From: Faecalibacillus faecis
GTDB taxonomy: Bacteria > Bacillota_I > Bacilli_A > Erysipelotrichales > Coprobacillaceae
Reading direction: 5' to 3'
NCBI RefSeq assembly: GCF_003024675.1
Contig: NZ_PYLP01000003.1
Coordinates: 186,301-250,300, forward strand
Length of the DNA: 64,000 nucleotides
Of the stretch, positions 9,981-19,458 are shown piece after piece (positions within the stretch are counted from its first letter, which is position 1; each line of letters begins with the position of its first letter). Both the position numbers and the translations under genes were made by a program. The notes under the pieces are model-generated. The model made no database searches and was not told where the DNA came from. It was given only the letters and a program-made list of their open reading frames with translations.

Positions 9981-10961
9981 ATGAAAAGAGTAAGACTTGG
10001 AAAAACAGATATGTATGTTAATGCGATTGGACTAGGATGTATGGGATTAACTCATGCCAGTGGACTTCCAACGCCTAAAGAAGAAGCAGTAGAAATTTTA
10101 AGAAAAGCACATGACATGGGATATGATTTCTATGATACAGCTGAATGTTATACAGGAGTTAATCCTGATGGAAGTACAGCTTATAACGAAGAAGTTGTTG
10201 GTGAAGCTGTTAAACCATTTAGAAAAGATATTATCTTATGTACTAAATTTGGTGTTAAACATATGGGTGATCACCTTGAATTTGATAGTTCACCAGAAAC
10301 AATTAGAAAATCCTTAGAAGGATCATTAAAGAAATTACAAACAGATTATGTTGACATTTATTATCAACATCGTATTGATCCTAAAGTAGAACCAGAAGTT
10401 GTTGCTGGTGTGATGAAAGAATTAATTGAAGAAGGAAAAATTAAAGCATGGGGTATTTCTGAAACAAATGAAGAATACTTAAGACGTGCTCATGCTGTAT
10501 GTCCTGTAACTGTTATTGAAAACAGGTATTCAATGATGGCTAGATGGCATGAAAATTTAATGCCTGTATGTAAAGAATTAGGAATCACTTATGTTGCTTT
10601 CTCTCCTCTTGCTAATGGAGCTCTTACAGGTGCTTATCAATCTAAAAAAGCTTTCGGTAGTGGTGAACAAGACTTTAGACCTGATATGCCTCAATACAGT
10701 GAAGAAGGAATTAAAAAGACAAATGAATTATTAGAAGTTGTCTCTCAAATTGGTGAAAAACATCATGCAACAAATGCACAAATGTCACTTGCTTGGATGA
10801 TTAATAAATATGATTTCATTATTCCAATTCCAGGATCAAGAAAACTTGATAGACTTCAATCTAACTTTGAAGCAGGTAATGTTGAATTAGGTCAAGAAGA
10901 AGTTAAAACAATTGATGATAAATTAAATACAATGGAATTTAAAGTATTTGGAGGTCATTAA
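9981..10961 (+). CDS. Aldo/keto reductase
   Basis: An NADPH-dependent carbonyl reductase of 326 residues, AKR family. The catalytic tetrad is visible in order: Asp and Tyr in YDFYDTAECYTG, Lys in CTKFGVKH and His in IYYQHRID. The phosphate-binding IPIPGSRKLDRL is near the C-terminus. ATG 9981 is chosen because AGGAAGGAAAG precedes it at good spacing; a longer frame upstream overlaps the SDR gene. Its stop codon overlaps the start of the next gene (TAATG), so the operon is translationally coupled. Confidence 0.93.
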   Translation: MKRVRLGKTDMYVNAIGLGCMGLTHASGLPTPKEEAVEILRKAHDMGYDFYDTAECYTGVNPDGSTAYNEEVVGEAVKPFRKDIILCTKFGVKHMGDHLEFDSSPETIRKSLEGSLKKLQTDYVDIYYQHRIDPKVEPEVVAGVMKELIEEGKIKAWGISETNEEYLRRAHAVCPVTVIENRYSMMARWHENLMPVCKELGITYVAFSPLANGALTGAYQSKKAFGSGEQDFRPDMPQYSEEGIKKTNELLEVVSQIGEKHHATNAQMSLAWMINKYDFIIPIPGSRKLDRLQSNFEAGNVELGQEEVKTIDDKLNTMEFKVFGGH

Positions 10962-11965
10962 TGATTCAATTAGATAAAAGGGAAGCTTTTCCCTTTTCTT
11001 CTAATCCTTTTGGATTGGTTTATGAAAATGCAATAACTGAAAATAAAGAAAATGAAGTTCAAATACATCCAATTACTTATCAATTAAATGGCATAAAAAT
11101 TGCTTCTAATATCTATACACCAAAAAACTATAGTAAAGATAAACGATATCCTGCTATTGTTATCGCTGTTCCTAATGGAGCAGTTAAAGAACAAGCAGCT
11201 GGACTTTATGGACAAAGACTTGCTGAAAAAGGATATATTACAATTGTCTCTGATTGCATGTTTTTTGGTGAAAGTGAAGGAATGCCAAGACAACAAGATA
11301 TTCCTTATTATCGCATAGAAGATATTAGAGGGATGATTGATGCTATCTTCTCATTTCCTGGCGTTGATTCACAACGTATCTATGGTTTAGGTATTTGCGG
11401 TGGTGGAGGCTATATGCTTTCATGTGGACAAATGGATAAACGTTTAAAGAAAATAGCTACTGTCTCTATGTTTAATACGGGAGCGGTTAGATGTGAAAGC
11501 TTTCAAAACAGTCAAGCTGATACCGTGTTAAAAAGACTTCATGAGGTTGCTTCTATTCGAGAAAAAGAATTAAATGAAGATACTTTGATTTATAATGCGA
11601 ATATGACAGAGATGAAACCAGAAGTAGGGCATCAATTACCAATTGAAATGTATCGTGAAGGTTATGAATATTATGTAGAAACACATTTTCATCCTAATAG
11701 TCACTCATGTTTTTTACAAAGAAACTTGATGGATTTAATGGTTTATGATCCAGTTCAATTTATGTATCTTCTTGATCAACCATTATTAATGATGGCTGGA
11801 GATCATGCTGATACAAATTATATGAGTGAACAAGCTTTTGAACTAGCGATTACGACAAAAGAAAAAGAACTTTATTATCTTAAAGATGCAACCCATATAC
11901 AAACGTATTACAAAGAAAGTGTTGTAAAAGAAGCAATTGAAAAATTAGATATATTTTATAAATAA
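10961..11965 (+). CDS. Alpha/beta hydrolase with cysteine nucleophile motif
   Basis: A 334-residue alpha/beta-hydrolase-fold protein. The nucleophile elbow reads GLGICGGGGY, with Cys at the place where most members have Ser, as in dienelactone-hydrolase-like groups. The acid residue is probably in MAGDHADT and the His in DATHIQTYY. It starts within the stop codon of the aldo/keto reductase gene, so the two are co-translated. It may cleave esters or thioesters of the compounds reduced by its neighbours. No signal peptide is seen. The exact reaction is unknown. Confidence 0.82.
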   Translation: MIQLDKREAFPFSSNPFGLVYENAITENKENEVQIHPITYQLNGIKIASNIYTPKNYSKDKRYPAIVIAVPNGAVKEQAAGLYGQRLAEKGYITIVSDCMFFGESEGMPRQQDIPYYRIEDIRGMIDAIFSFPGVDSQRIYGLGICGGGGYMLSCGQMDKRLKKIATVSMFNTGAVRCESFQNSQADTVLKRLHEVASIREKELNEDTLIYNANMTEMKPEVGHQLPIEMYREGYEYYVETHFHPNSHSCFLQRNLMDLMVYDPVQFMYLLDQPLLMMAGDHADTNYMSEQAFELAITTKEKELYYLKDATHIQTYYKESVVKEAIEKLDIFYK

Positions 11966-11978
11966 AGTTGGTGAAAAA

Positions 11979-12200
11979 ATGCAAAAAGCAATTATTGTTT
12001 GTCTAAGCAAACAAAAAGATGAAATCATAAATCTATTACAACTTAATGATTATTCTTTTGAACCCTTATTATCAAATGAACAACTTTATTTGATAGGTGA
12101 TATCGAAGAATATCAAATTAATTTATTAATTAATATTATTAAACACTATAAAATTATTAGAAATGAAACACAATTATATATAAGTTATAGGGAGATATAA
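11979..12200 (+). CDS. Small protein of unknown function
   Basis: I do not recognise this 73-residue protein. It begins MQKAIIVCLSKQKDEI and looks like a compact alpha/beta fold with no membrane segment. It lies 13 bp after the hydrolase and 2 bp before the flavodoxin-like gene, so it is part of this redox operon. Tight spacing on both sides supports it as a real gene. Confidence 0.6.
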   Translation: MQKAIIVCLSKQKDEIINLLQLNDYSFEPLLSNEQLYLIGDIEEYQINLLINIIKHYKIIRNETQLYISYREI

Positions 12201-12202
12201 AA

Positions 12203-12619
12203 ATGAGTATTTTATTTATTAATGGAAGTCCTAATAAAAATGGAAATACTGTAAGACTTACTAAAAAATTCTTAAAAGATCAAGAATTTAAAACATTAAA
12301 TCTAGTTGATTATAAAATCTACAGTTATGGTCAAAACTTTGAAGATGATCAATTAGATGAAGTTATTGAACAAATGAAACAAGCAGATACAATTGTTATT
12401 GGTTCACCACTTTATTGGCATAGTATGTCAGGAGCTATTCGTAATGTTTTAGATCGTTTTTATGGTTATGTAGATGAAAGCTTACTTCAAGGAAAAGATA
12501 TGTATTTTGTTTTCCAAGGATATGCACCTACTAAGGAACAATTAGTGGCTGGTGAATATACAATGAGTCGTTTTGCAAAACTTTATGGTATGAACTATAA
12601 AGGCATGATTACTGAATAA
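12203..12619 (+). CDS. Flavodoxin-like NAD(P)H-dependent FMN reductase
   Basis: A 138-residue flavodoxin-fold protein. The FMN phosphate loop is INGSPNKNGNT and the second flavin loop is GSPLYWHSMSG. It is shorter than the 170-200 residues common in the family, lacking the usual C-terminal helix. As the last gene of the LysR-linked operon it may supply electrons to the other reductases. Confidence 0.85.
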   Translation: MSILFINGSPNKNGNTVRLTKKFLKDQEFKTLNLVDYKIYSYGQNFEDDQLDEVIEQMKQADTIVIGSPLYWHSMSGAIRNVLDRFYGYVDESLLQGKDMYFVFQGYAPTKEQLVAGEYTMSRFAKLYGMNYKGMITE

Positions 12620-12624
12620 AAAAG

Positions 12625-12672
12625 ACTATAAAGAAATCCAGGTTAACTAAGAATTTCTTTATAGTTTTTTTT
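12625..12672. terminator. Terminator between convergent genes
   Basis: ACTATAAAGAAAT pairs perfectly with ATTTCTTTATAGT and is followed by T residues on the plus strand and flanked by A residues on the other side, so it can stop both the redox operon and the convergent membrane gene. Confidence 0.85.
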
Positions 12673-13351
12673 ATAATTTTAAATATTCTGCTAGTTTTGT
12701 AAGCTTTGGAATGCATACAAAATGTTTATCAAAAAAATTTTTAAAAAAATCAATCAAGATTCCATTAAATAAAGCAACAAGCATTGTTCCAATACCAATA
12801 CCAACGATTCCATGAAACAGCATGAATGACATAATGAAAGATAAAATAAGGAAAATACAATCGAATCCAGTTTTAAAAACTTTTAAAGATAGATGATATT
12901 TTTTTGACATTTCTTGTACAAAAAAATCATATATTTGTGGATATAAATAAGACTTATAAAACAATGCAATGGCTATTGCTGAAAGGATAAAACCTATAAG
13001 AAAATAAATGATTCGTAGTTGAAAACATATTTCATATTGATTTTGAAAGAAAGGAAAAATTATTTTCCAAACATCAGCCATCGTAGCATACAAAATACCT
13101 GTAATAAAAGAGCTTAAATAGGTAATTTTAAACTTCTTCATCAAAACACAAAAAATAATAAATACAATTCCTTCAACAATATACTCTGCTTGACCATATG
13201 TAAGTAAGTCAATCTTTTTACTTAAAATATAGGCTGGTCCATTTATAGCAGATAATCCCATATTCGCAATAGTCATTAAGTCTATTGAAAAAGATAAAAT
13301 GATTATAGCAAACAGATATACTAGCTCACTGTTTATCGTTTTTTTCTTCAT
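12671..13351 (-). CDS. YczE/YitT-like integral membrane protein
   Basis: A membrane protein of 226 residues with five or six hydrophobic segments and the motif NMGLSAINGPAYILSKK, typical of the YczE/YyaS/YitT group. ATG 13351 is chosen over an upstream ATG because GAGGTGA sits five bases before it. It is divergent from an XRE regulator, and a 25-bp palindrome lies between them, suggesting control by that regulator. Transport or another membrane function is unproven for this family. Confidence 0.75.
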   Translation of the reverse strand: MKKKTINSELVYLFAIIILSFSIDLMTIANMGLSAINGPAYILSKKIDLLTYGQAEYIVEGIVFIIFCVLMKKFKITYLSSFITGILYATMADVWKIIFPFFQNQYEICFQLRIIYFLIGFILSAIAIALFYKSYLYPQIYDFFVQEMSKKYHLSLKVFKTGFDCIFLILSFIMSFMLFHGIVGIGIGTMLVALFNGILIDFFKNFFDKHFVCIPKLTKLAEYLKL

Positions 13352-13399
13352 TTTATTCACCTCAACGAGCATTATAAAAGTATTCACTCATAAAATTAA

Positions 13400-13424
13400 A
13401 AATGTTTCCAAAATGGAAACATTT
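13400..13424. promoter_or_regulatory. Palindromic operator between divergent genes
   Basis: AAATGTTTCCA and its perfect complement TGGAAACATTT are separated by AAA. The site lies between the divergent YczE-like gene and the XRE regulator and is a strong candidate operator for that regulator. Confidence 0.65.
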
Positions 13425-13505
13425 CATATGTCTACAATCAGTAGATAGCTCTTTTCTTTCTATTTTAATTTGATTCATGTATAGTTGAAGTAGGAGGGAA
13501 AGCAT

Positions 13506-14243
13506 ATGGATAACGTCAGATTTGCACAAACTATTAAAAATGCACGACTTAAAAAAGGGTACACTCAAAGTCAATTAGCTGATTTATTAAATGTCAGTAA
13601 TAAAACAATCAGTAAATGGGAAACAGGAAGAGGTTATCCGGATATTACTTTACTTGCTAAGATAACGTCTATTTTAAAACTAGACTATGAAGAACTTCTT
13701 CAAAGCAATGAATATATTATTCAAAAAAGAAAGAAAAAAAGAAAATATATTTCTATCATCTGTATTGTTTGTCTGTCTTTTATTCTTTGTTTAATAGGAA
13801 TGTACAACGTACAAAAACAACAAGACTATAAAAGAAATTATCAAAATATAATCTAAAGATTATGTAGTGATTATTATGTAGGACATTCCTTTGATTTTGC
13901 TTATCGCAAGCCTTCATCATTAATAGTTAAAAAGGAAGATTTATTAACACAAAAGAAAATCATTCAACTTTGTGATTATTTAAATATTAATGATTTTAAA
14001 AAGATCAAAACCATTAAAACTGAACGATCATTTGATCCAACTTTTTCTTATATTAATCATGATAATCAGGATAAACAATATGAATTTTATATTAGTAATA
14101 AAAAAGGAAAAGCAATCGTTATTATTGTTATTCTTAACCATAATATTATTAAAATTCTTGATAACGAATATCATCAAGTCCACTATTATCAAAGTCAAAA
14201 TATAAATTATGAAAAACTAAATATAAAACATTTACCTTGGTAG
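13506..14243 (+). pseudogene. XRE regulator with membrane anchor, split by one stop codon
   Basis: The first 116 codons encode an XRE helix-turn-helix (residues 5-60, SQLADLLNVSNKTISKWETG), a basic linker and a membrane segment (ISIICIVCLSFILCLIGMY). A TAA at 13854-13856 then stops translation, but the same frame continues without another stop to 14241 and encodes a credible soluble domain (for example GHSFDFAYRKPSS). An intact gene would encode about 245 residues: a DNA-binding head, one membrane span and an extracytoplasmic sensor. It is most simply a nonsense mutation. The truncated 116-residue form could still bind DNA. The start ATG follows GGAGGGAAAGC. Confidence 0.7.
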
Positions 14244-14260
14244 TACCAAGGTACTTTTTT
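14233..14260 (+). terminator. Terminator after the split XRE gene
   Basis: TACCTTGGTA and TACCAAGGTA form a ten-base-pair stem around one base, followed by CTTTTTT. It overlaps the distal stop codon of the split gene, which supports that the second half was once coding. Confidence 0.85.
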
Positions 14261-14331
14261 ATAAAAATGCTATAATTTTTGTAACAAATAACTATTTTAA
14301 AAAGTATTACTAATGAAGGGAGGTTTTAAAT

Positions 14332-14784
14332 ATGGAAGAAGTCATTCAACGTGAAAAAGATCTGGTTTATCGTCTTGCTTTTAGCCAATGTCATCAAAAA
14401 GATCAAGCGGATGATATCTTTCAAAATGTCATGTATCGTTATCTTAAAGGAAAACCCACTTTTGAATCTTTAGAACATGAAAAAGCATGGTTTATTAGAG
14501 TGACACTTAATTGTAGTAAAACATCTTTAAAATCGTTTTGGAATAATAAGGTAGAAGAAATAGATGAACAAGCTTATATCTTTGAAAAGAAAGAAATTGA
14601 TTTAACACCGTATTTAAATAAACTTCCTAAAAAATATAATGCGGTTCTTTATTTATTTTATTATGAAGGATATTCAACTAAAGAAATGGCAAAACTCTTA
14701 CATATTAAAGAAAACAATGTTCGTGTTTTGCTTAATCGAGCAAGAAATAAATTAAGGAAGGAGATAGAGTCTGATGAAAAATAA
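14332..14784 (+). CDS. ECF-type RNA polymerase sigma factor
   Basis: A 150-residue sigma-70-family factor with only regions 2 and 4. Region 2 is seen around DQADDIFQNVMYRYL and region 4 around LPKKYNAVLYLFYYEGYSTKEMAKLL, ending RARNKLRKE. It overlaps the next gene, a membrane protein, by 11 bp, as sigma/anti-sigma pairs do. GGGAGG precedes the ATG. It should direct transcription of an envelope-related regulon, probably including this operon. Confidence 0.9.
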   Translation: MEEVIQREKDLVYRLAFSQCHQKDQADDIFQNVMYRYLKGKPTFESLEHEKAWFIRVTLNCSKTSLKSFWNNKVEEIDEQAYIFEKKEIDLTPYLNKLPKKYNAVLYLFYYEGYSTKEMAKLLHIKENNVRVLLNRARNKLRKEIESDEK

Positions 14785-16321
14785 ATCATTTGAAAACTAT
14801 TATGATCATGTTCATGTTGATGAACATTTACTTGATCAAAAAAAATCTTATAAACATCATTATCTAAAACCTATTTTGATTCTTTCTTGTTGTCTTCTTT
14901 TATTTGTTTGTGTTTTACAAAGCAAACAAATAAATAAAGATACTTTTGAAGTCATTGCTTATAATCAAACTTATACTTCGCTTACCAAGGAATCAACACC
15001 TATGGATTATTATTTAATTCATGATCGAGTTGATATAGTTGATATAGCAGATAAAGTTCAATTAAAAAAGAAATATGAAGAAAAGTATTTCTCTAAAAAT
15101 GTGGAATTTAAACAATCACAGTTAGATTTAAAAAGTTATGAAGGAAATTATTATTTGAATGGTTATCTTACAACAAGTTATTTTACTGTAGATGTTGAAA
15201 GTGATGCAATTGAGTCGATACGTATTGTTCAAGGAAATTATCCTTTAGAAATACAATTAGGTAATAAAGTATATGAAAATGAAACCACGCTTTCTTATAA
15301 GCTTTATAAAAAGTATTATCATACAAAAAAAGATTTAAAAGTTATTTGGAAGCCAGATGAAGATGTATTTGATAAAGAAAGTTTTAAAGATGTTTCAGAT
15401 TATTTTAGAATAGAAGTGAATTATAAATCTAAAGAAAGTAAACTTTTTGAAATAGAAATTACTTTTAATAAAAAAGGACAAATGTTTGTTAAGAAAAGCA
15501 AAGCAAAACGTACAGAAATTAATACAGAATTAAACCAATCAAAGAATAAATACTTACGCTTTAGTACTTTAAGTGAAGCAGAAACAATTAAAGAATTAAA
15601 AGAACTTCTTCCTCAAGAAGTATTAGATGAACTTATGAAAAATGGTTATGTCTATGAAGATAAAAAAGAAAACTATTTTAATTTCAATAACGATAAAGAT
15701 AACCCAACCTTAAGACTGGATGTCACATATGATAAAAATCATAAAATTATCCAATATGTTTCTAAAGAATACGGTTTTACCGATAGTATTACATCAACAA
15801 TTGAAAAAGATCCAATAGAAATCATCAAACATTCCCAAGATATTTTAATGAATCAACAATTGCCACTTACAGAAGTTATCCTTCCTTCTCATTATAGTGG
15901 TGGTGATTATAAAGCATATGTTGATGATAATTATGAATACGTCATTCAAACAAATATTAATATGCTTGTTCGTATTGAAAAACGTGAAAAGAATTATATT
16001 GTTCAAAAGGAAGTACCATCTTCTATTTATGATTATGATGATATTACTTCTGCTATAAATCTTGTGATTGATCATTTTAATGATAACTTTAAAGGATGTA
16101 CTTTAAAAGAAATCTATTATGCCGGAGATAACGAAGCACGCTTTAAAGAAATAACACAACAATATGGAGGTAAAGAAGCCATTGTTTTAAAATCAACTTT
16201 TAATGTAGATAAAACAGCTGGAGATGGTTCTTTAAATCCAAATAGTACCTATGAAAATTTTTCTTGGATTCTTATAAGAAATCATCAAGGTGAATGGCAG
16301 GAAGTGGATCATGGTTACTAA
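14774..16321 (+). CDS. Membrane-anchored anti-sigma-like protein
   Basis: A 515-residue protein with a short cytoplasmic head (about 28 residues), one membrane segment (residues 29-48, PILILSCCLLLFVCVL) and a long extracytoplasmic part. The topology and 11-bp overlap with the sigma gene suggest it is the cognate anti-sigma or sensor. Its last 85 residues (GCTLKEIYYAGD to the end) are closely similar to the whole mature part of the next lipoprotein, so a domain was duplicated within the operon. The function is inferred from context only. Confidence 0.65.
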   Translation: MKNKSFENYYDHVHVDEHLLDQKKSYKHHYLKPILILSCCLLLFVCVLQSKQINKDTFEVIAYNQTYTSLTKESTPMDYYLIHDRVDIVDIADKVQLKKKYEEKYFSKNVEFKQSQLDLKSYEGNYYLNGYLTTSYFTVDVESDAIESIRIVQGNYPLEIQLGNKVYENETTLSYKLYKKYYHTKKDLKVIWKPDEDVFDKESFKDVSDYFRIEVNYKSKESKLFEIEITFNKKGQMFVKKSKAKRTEINTELNQSKNKYLRFSTLSEAETIKELKELLPQEVLDELMKNGYVYEDKKENYFNFNNDKDNPTLRLDVTYDKNHKIIQYVSKEYGFTDSITSTIEKDPIEIIKHSQDILMNQQLPLTEVILPSHYSGGDYKAYVDDNYEYVIQTNINMLVRIEKREKNYIVQKEVPSSIYDYDDITSAINLVIDHFNDNFKGCTLKEIYYAGDNEARFKEITQQYGGKEAIVLKSTFNVDKTAGDGSLNPNSTYENFSWILIRNHQGEWQEVDHGY

Positions 16322-16712
16322 AAAGTTTTATAAAATTATTCTTTGTTTATTACTTATCATGTGTGTGGGTTGTCAAAGAAAAGAAGTTAAAGTAAGAACG
16401 ATTTATTCGGATATTTATACAGAAGAAGAAATTCAAGAGGCAATAGATGTTATCAAAAAAGAATTTTCAAAAGATTGGAAAGGCTGTACTTTAAAGGAAA
16501 TTTATTATGCTGGTGATGATAAAGCTTTGTTTACAAGCTATGCAAAACAATATCAAGGAGAGGAAGCAATTGTTTTAAAAACAAACTTTCATACAAATTA
16601 TTTTGCATGGAAAATAGGCTTAAATTCAAATTGTGATTATGAGGATTATCAGTGGATATTGATAAGAAATAATAATGGGAAATGGAAACATGTAGATGGT
16701 GGATATGGATAA
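16311..16712 (+). CDS. Lipoprotein with duplicated extracytoplasmic domain
   Basis: A 133-residue protein with a lipoprotein signal (KIILCLLLIMCVGC, lipobox Cys at about residue 21). The rest repeats the C-terminal domain of the preceding protein: GCTLKEIYYAGD, EEAIVLKTNF and WILIRNNNGKW are shared. ATG 16311 overlaps the preceding stop by 11 bp. It is probably anchored outside the membrane and could compete with or modulate the sensor. The domain is common in Bacillota but I know no defined function. Confidence 0.75.
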   Translation: MVTKKFYKIILCLLLIMCVGCQRKEVKVRTIYSDIYTEEEIQEAIDVIKKEFSKDWKGCTLKEIYYAGDDKALFTSYAKQYQGEEAIVLKTNFHTNYFAWKIGLNSNCDYEDYQWILIRNNNGKWKHVDGGYG

Positions 16713-16731
16713 AATTATTTCCCAAGAAATA

Positions 16732-16980
16732 ATGGTGATGAAGATGAAAGAAAAGATAGAAAATAAAATTATATTTAATTATTTTATAACAGGTTTTTTA
16801 ACAGTTTTATTTATTTGTTTAGAATGGATCATTTATCCAATAAGAAATACGGACGAATATTACTGGGGTGGTTATACTTATCTTAGTTTTGTATGTTTTG
16901 TATTGTTTATCATTATTGTTTATAAAATCATTCAAACGATTTCTTTAAAGAAAAAACTTTCGTGTATAGAGCACAAATAG
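16732..16980 (+). CDS. Small membrane protein of the sigma-factor operon
   Basis: A protein of about 82 residues with two hydrophobic segments (FITGFLTVLFICLEWIIY and YLSFVCFVLFIIIVYKII). The start is uncertain: ATG codons at 16705, 16732, 16738 and 16744 are all in frame, the first overlapping the lipoprotein gene. It is last in the operon. I do not recognise the family. Confidence 0.5.
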   Translation: MVMKMKEKIENKIIFNYFITGFLTVLFICLEWIIYPIRNTDEYYWGGYTYLSFVCFVLFIIIVYKIIQTISLKKKLSCIEHK

Positions 16981-17067
16981 AAATATTTATATATTTGTGA
17001 TAGATGCACAAGAAAAATATTATTACTTGTTTTGATTAAAAAGATCAATAAAATACCATCAGATACT

Positions 17068-17107
17068 AAATGTCACCTTGCCACTGTCAGAGAGCGAGGT
17101 GGCATTT
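17068..17107 (+). terminator. Imperfect hairpin, possible terminator
   Basis: AAATGTCACCT pairs with AGGTGGCATTT with one mismatch, followed by ATTTTAGGG, which is a weak T tract. It lies after the sigma-factor operon and before a decayed reductase gene. Confidence 0.45.
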
Positions 17108-17122
17108 ATTTTAGGGATAAAT

Positions 17123-17363
17123 ATGAAAAAAGAATTAAAAATGCCAATGGTAGGAGTTGATCAGATAAAAAGAATGTGAAGAATCAGTATATCAAGCTTA
17201 TGGAGAACCAAAATCGACGCGTATAGAAAGAATTAAAGAAAATATAGATATCTTTGATTTTGAATTAAATGAAGAAGAAATGAAACAAATTTCATTATTA
17301 GATATGGGTTATTCAGGATCAAGAGCTAAACATTTTGAACTTGATTTTGTAAGAATTAAATAA
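17123..17363 (+). pseudogene. Aldo/keto reductase remnant with internal deletion
   Basis: A short N-terminal stub (KKELKMPMVGV) is followed, after a frame change near 17175, by CEESVYQAYGEPKSTRIERI and the C-terminal AKR sequence ending SGSRAKHFELDF and TAA. The central three quarters of the enzyme, including the catalytic residues, are missing. It is a non-functional relic between the sigma-factor operon and the lysS leader. Confidence 0.75.
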
Positions 17364-17464
17364 TAAGATTCATGAATAAAATGCACCTAGTACATTTTTT
17401 CATTATTAAAACTAATTTTATCGCTTATATTGACAATAAATTTGAATTAAGTTAAGATAACGAA

Positions 17465-17720
17465 GTAGAAATAAAGGCAATGAATAGACAAGTAATAATA
17501 GCCCTTCATTTAAAGAGAGTCTTGGTTGGTGGAAAAGATAATGAAACTATTATGAATAAAGACTAGGAGCTGCATCTTGGATGTTTTTGATAGGATGACG
17601 TAAGCCACGTTATAGGCAAGACTATTAATAGATAGTTATTGAGGTTAATAGGGTGACCTATTAATGAATTTGGGTGGTAACACGATTTAGCTCTCGTCCC
17701 ATGGGATGGAGAGTTTTTTA
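17465..17720 (+). ncRNA. T-box riboswitch leader of lysS
   Basis: This leader senses uncharged tRNA-Lys and allows lysS transcription when lysine is short. Visible parts are the stem I elements AGAGAG and GGTTGGTGGAAAA, the T-box GGGTGGTAACACG at 17672-17684, and a terminator (CTCTCGTCCC/GGGATGGAGAG, 17691-17713, then TTTTTT). The bulge TGGT would pair with an ACCA tRNA end. Candidate lysine specifier codons AAA or AAG lie at 17558-17561, but the specifier loop was placed by eye only. Confidence 0.9.
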
Positions 17721-17728
17721 TATTTTAG

Positions 17729-19228
<1,500 letters not shown>

Positions 19229-19285
19229 AACAACAATAAAATCAACGTTTTTTTGATTTTAAATTTGTGATTAACACATCAAAAT

Positions 19286-19364
19286 AAGACACATCTATTG
19301 ATGATAAATATACTTAAAATAGTACTTATTTAGGTATAAAAATCATTGATTAGATGTGTCTTTT
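19286..19364 (+). terminator. Long hairpin after lysS
   Basis: AAGACACATCTA at the left pairs with TAGATGTGTCTT at the right, with shorter AT pairing inside and TTTTC after it. It is probably the lysS terminator and also shields the promoter of the next gene. Confidence 0.6.
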
Positions 19365-19419
19365 CTTATTAAAAGTATATATTATAGCTAATTGGTTTTA
19401 ATATGTTAAAAAGCATGAG

Positions 19420-19458
19420 TAGACAAATTTCTAGATAAAATATTATAATAGCAATATG
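19420..19458 (+). promoter_or_regulatory. Promoter giving a leaderless mRNA
   Basis: TAGACA (19420-19425) and TATAAT (19444-19449) are 18 bp apart. The ATG at 19456 begins seven bases after the -10, where transcription itself should start, and there is no ribosome-binding site. The same arrangement, TATAAT then AGAAAT then ATG, occurs before the MerR gene at 31983. Confidence 0.65.
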
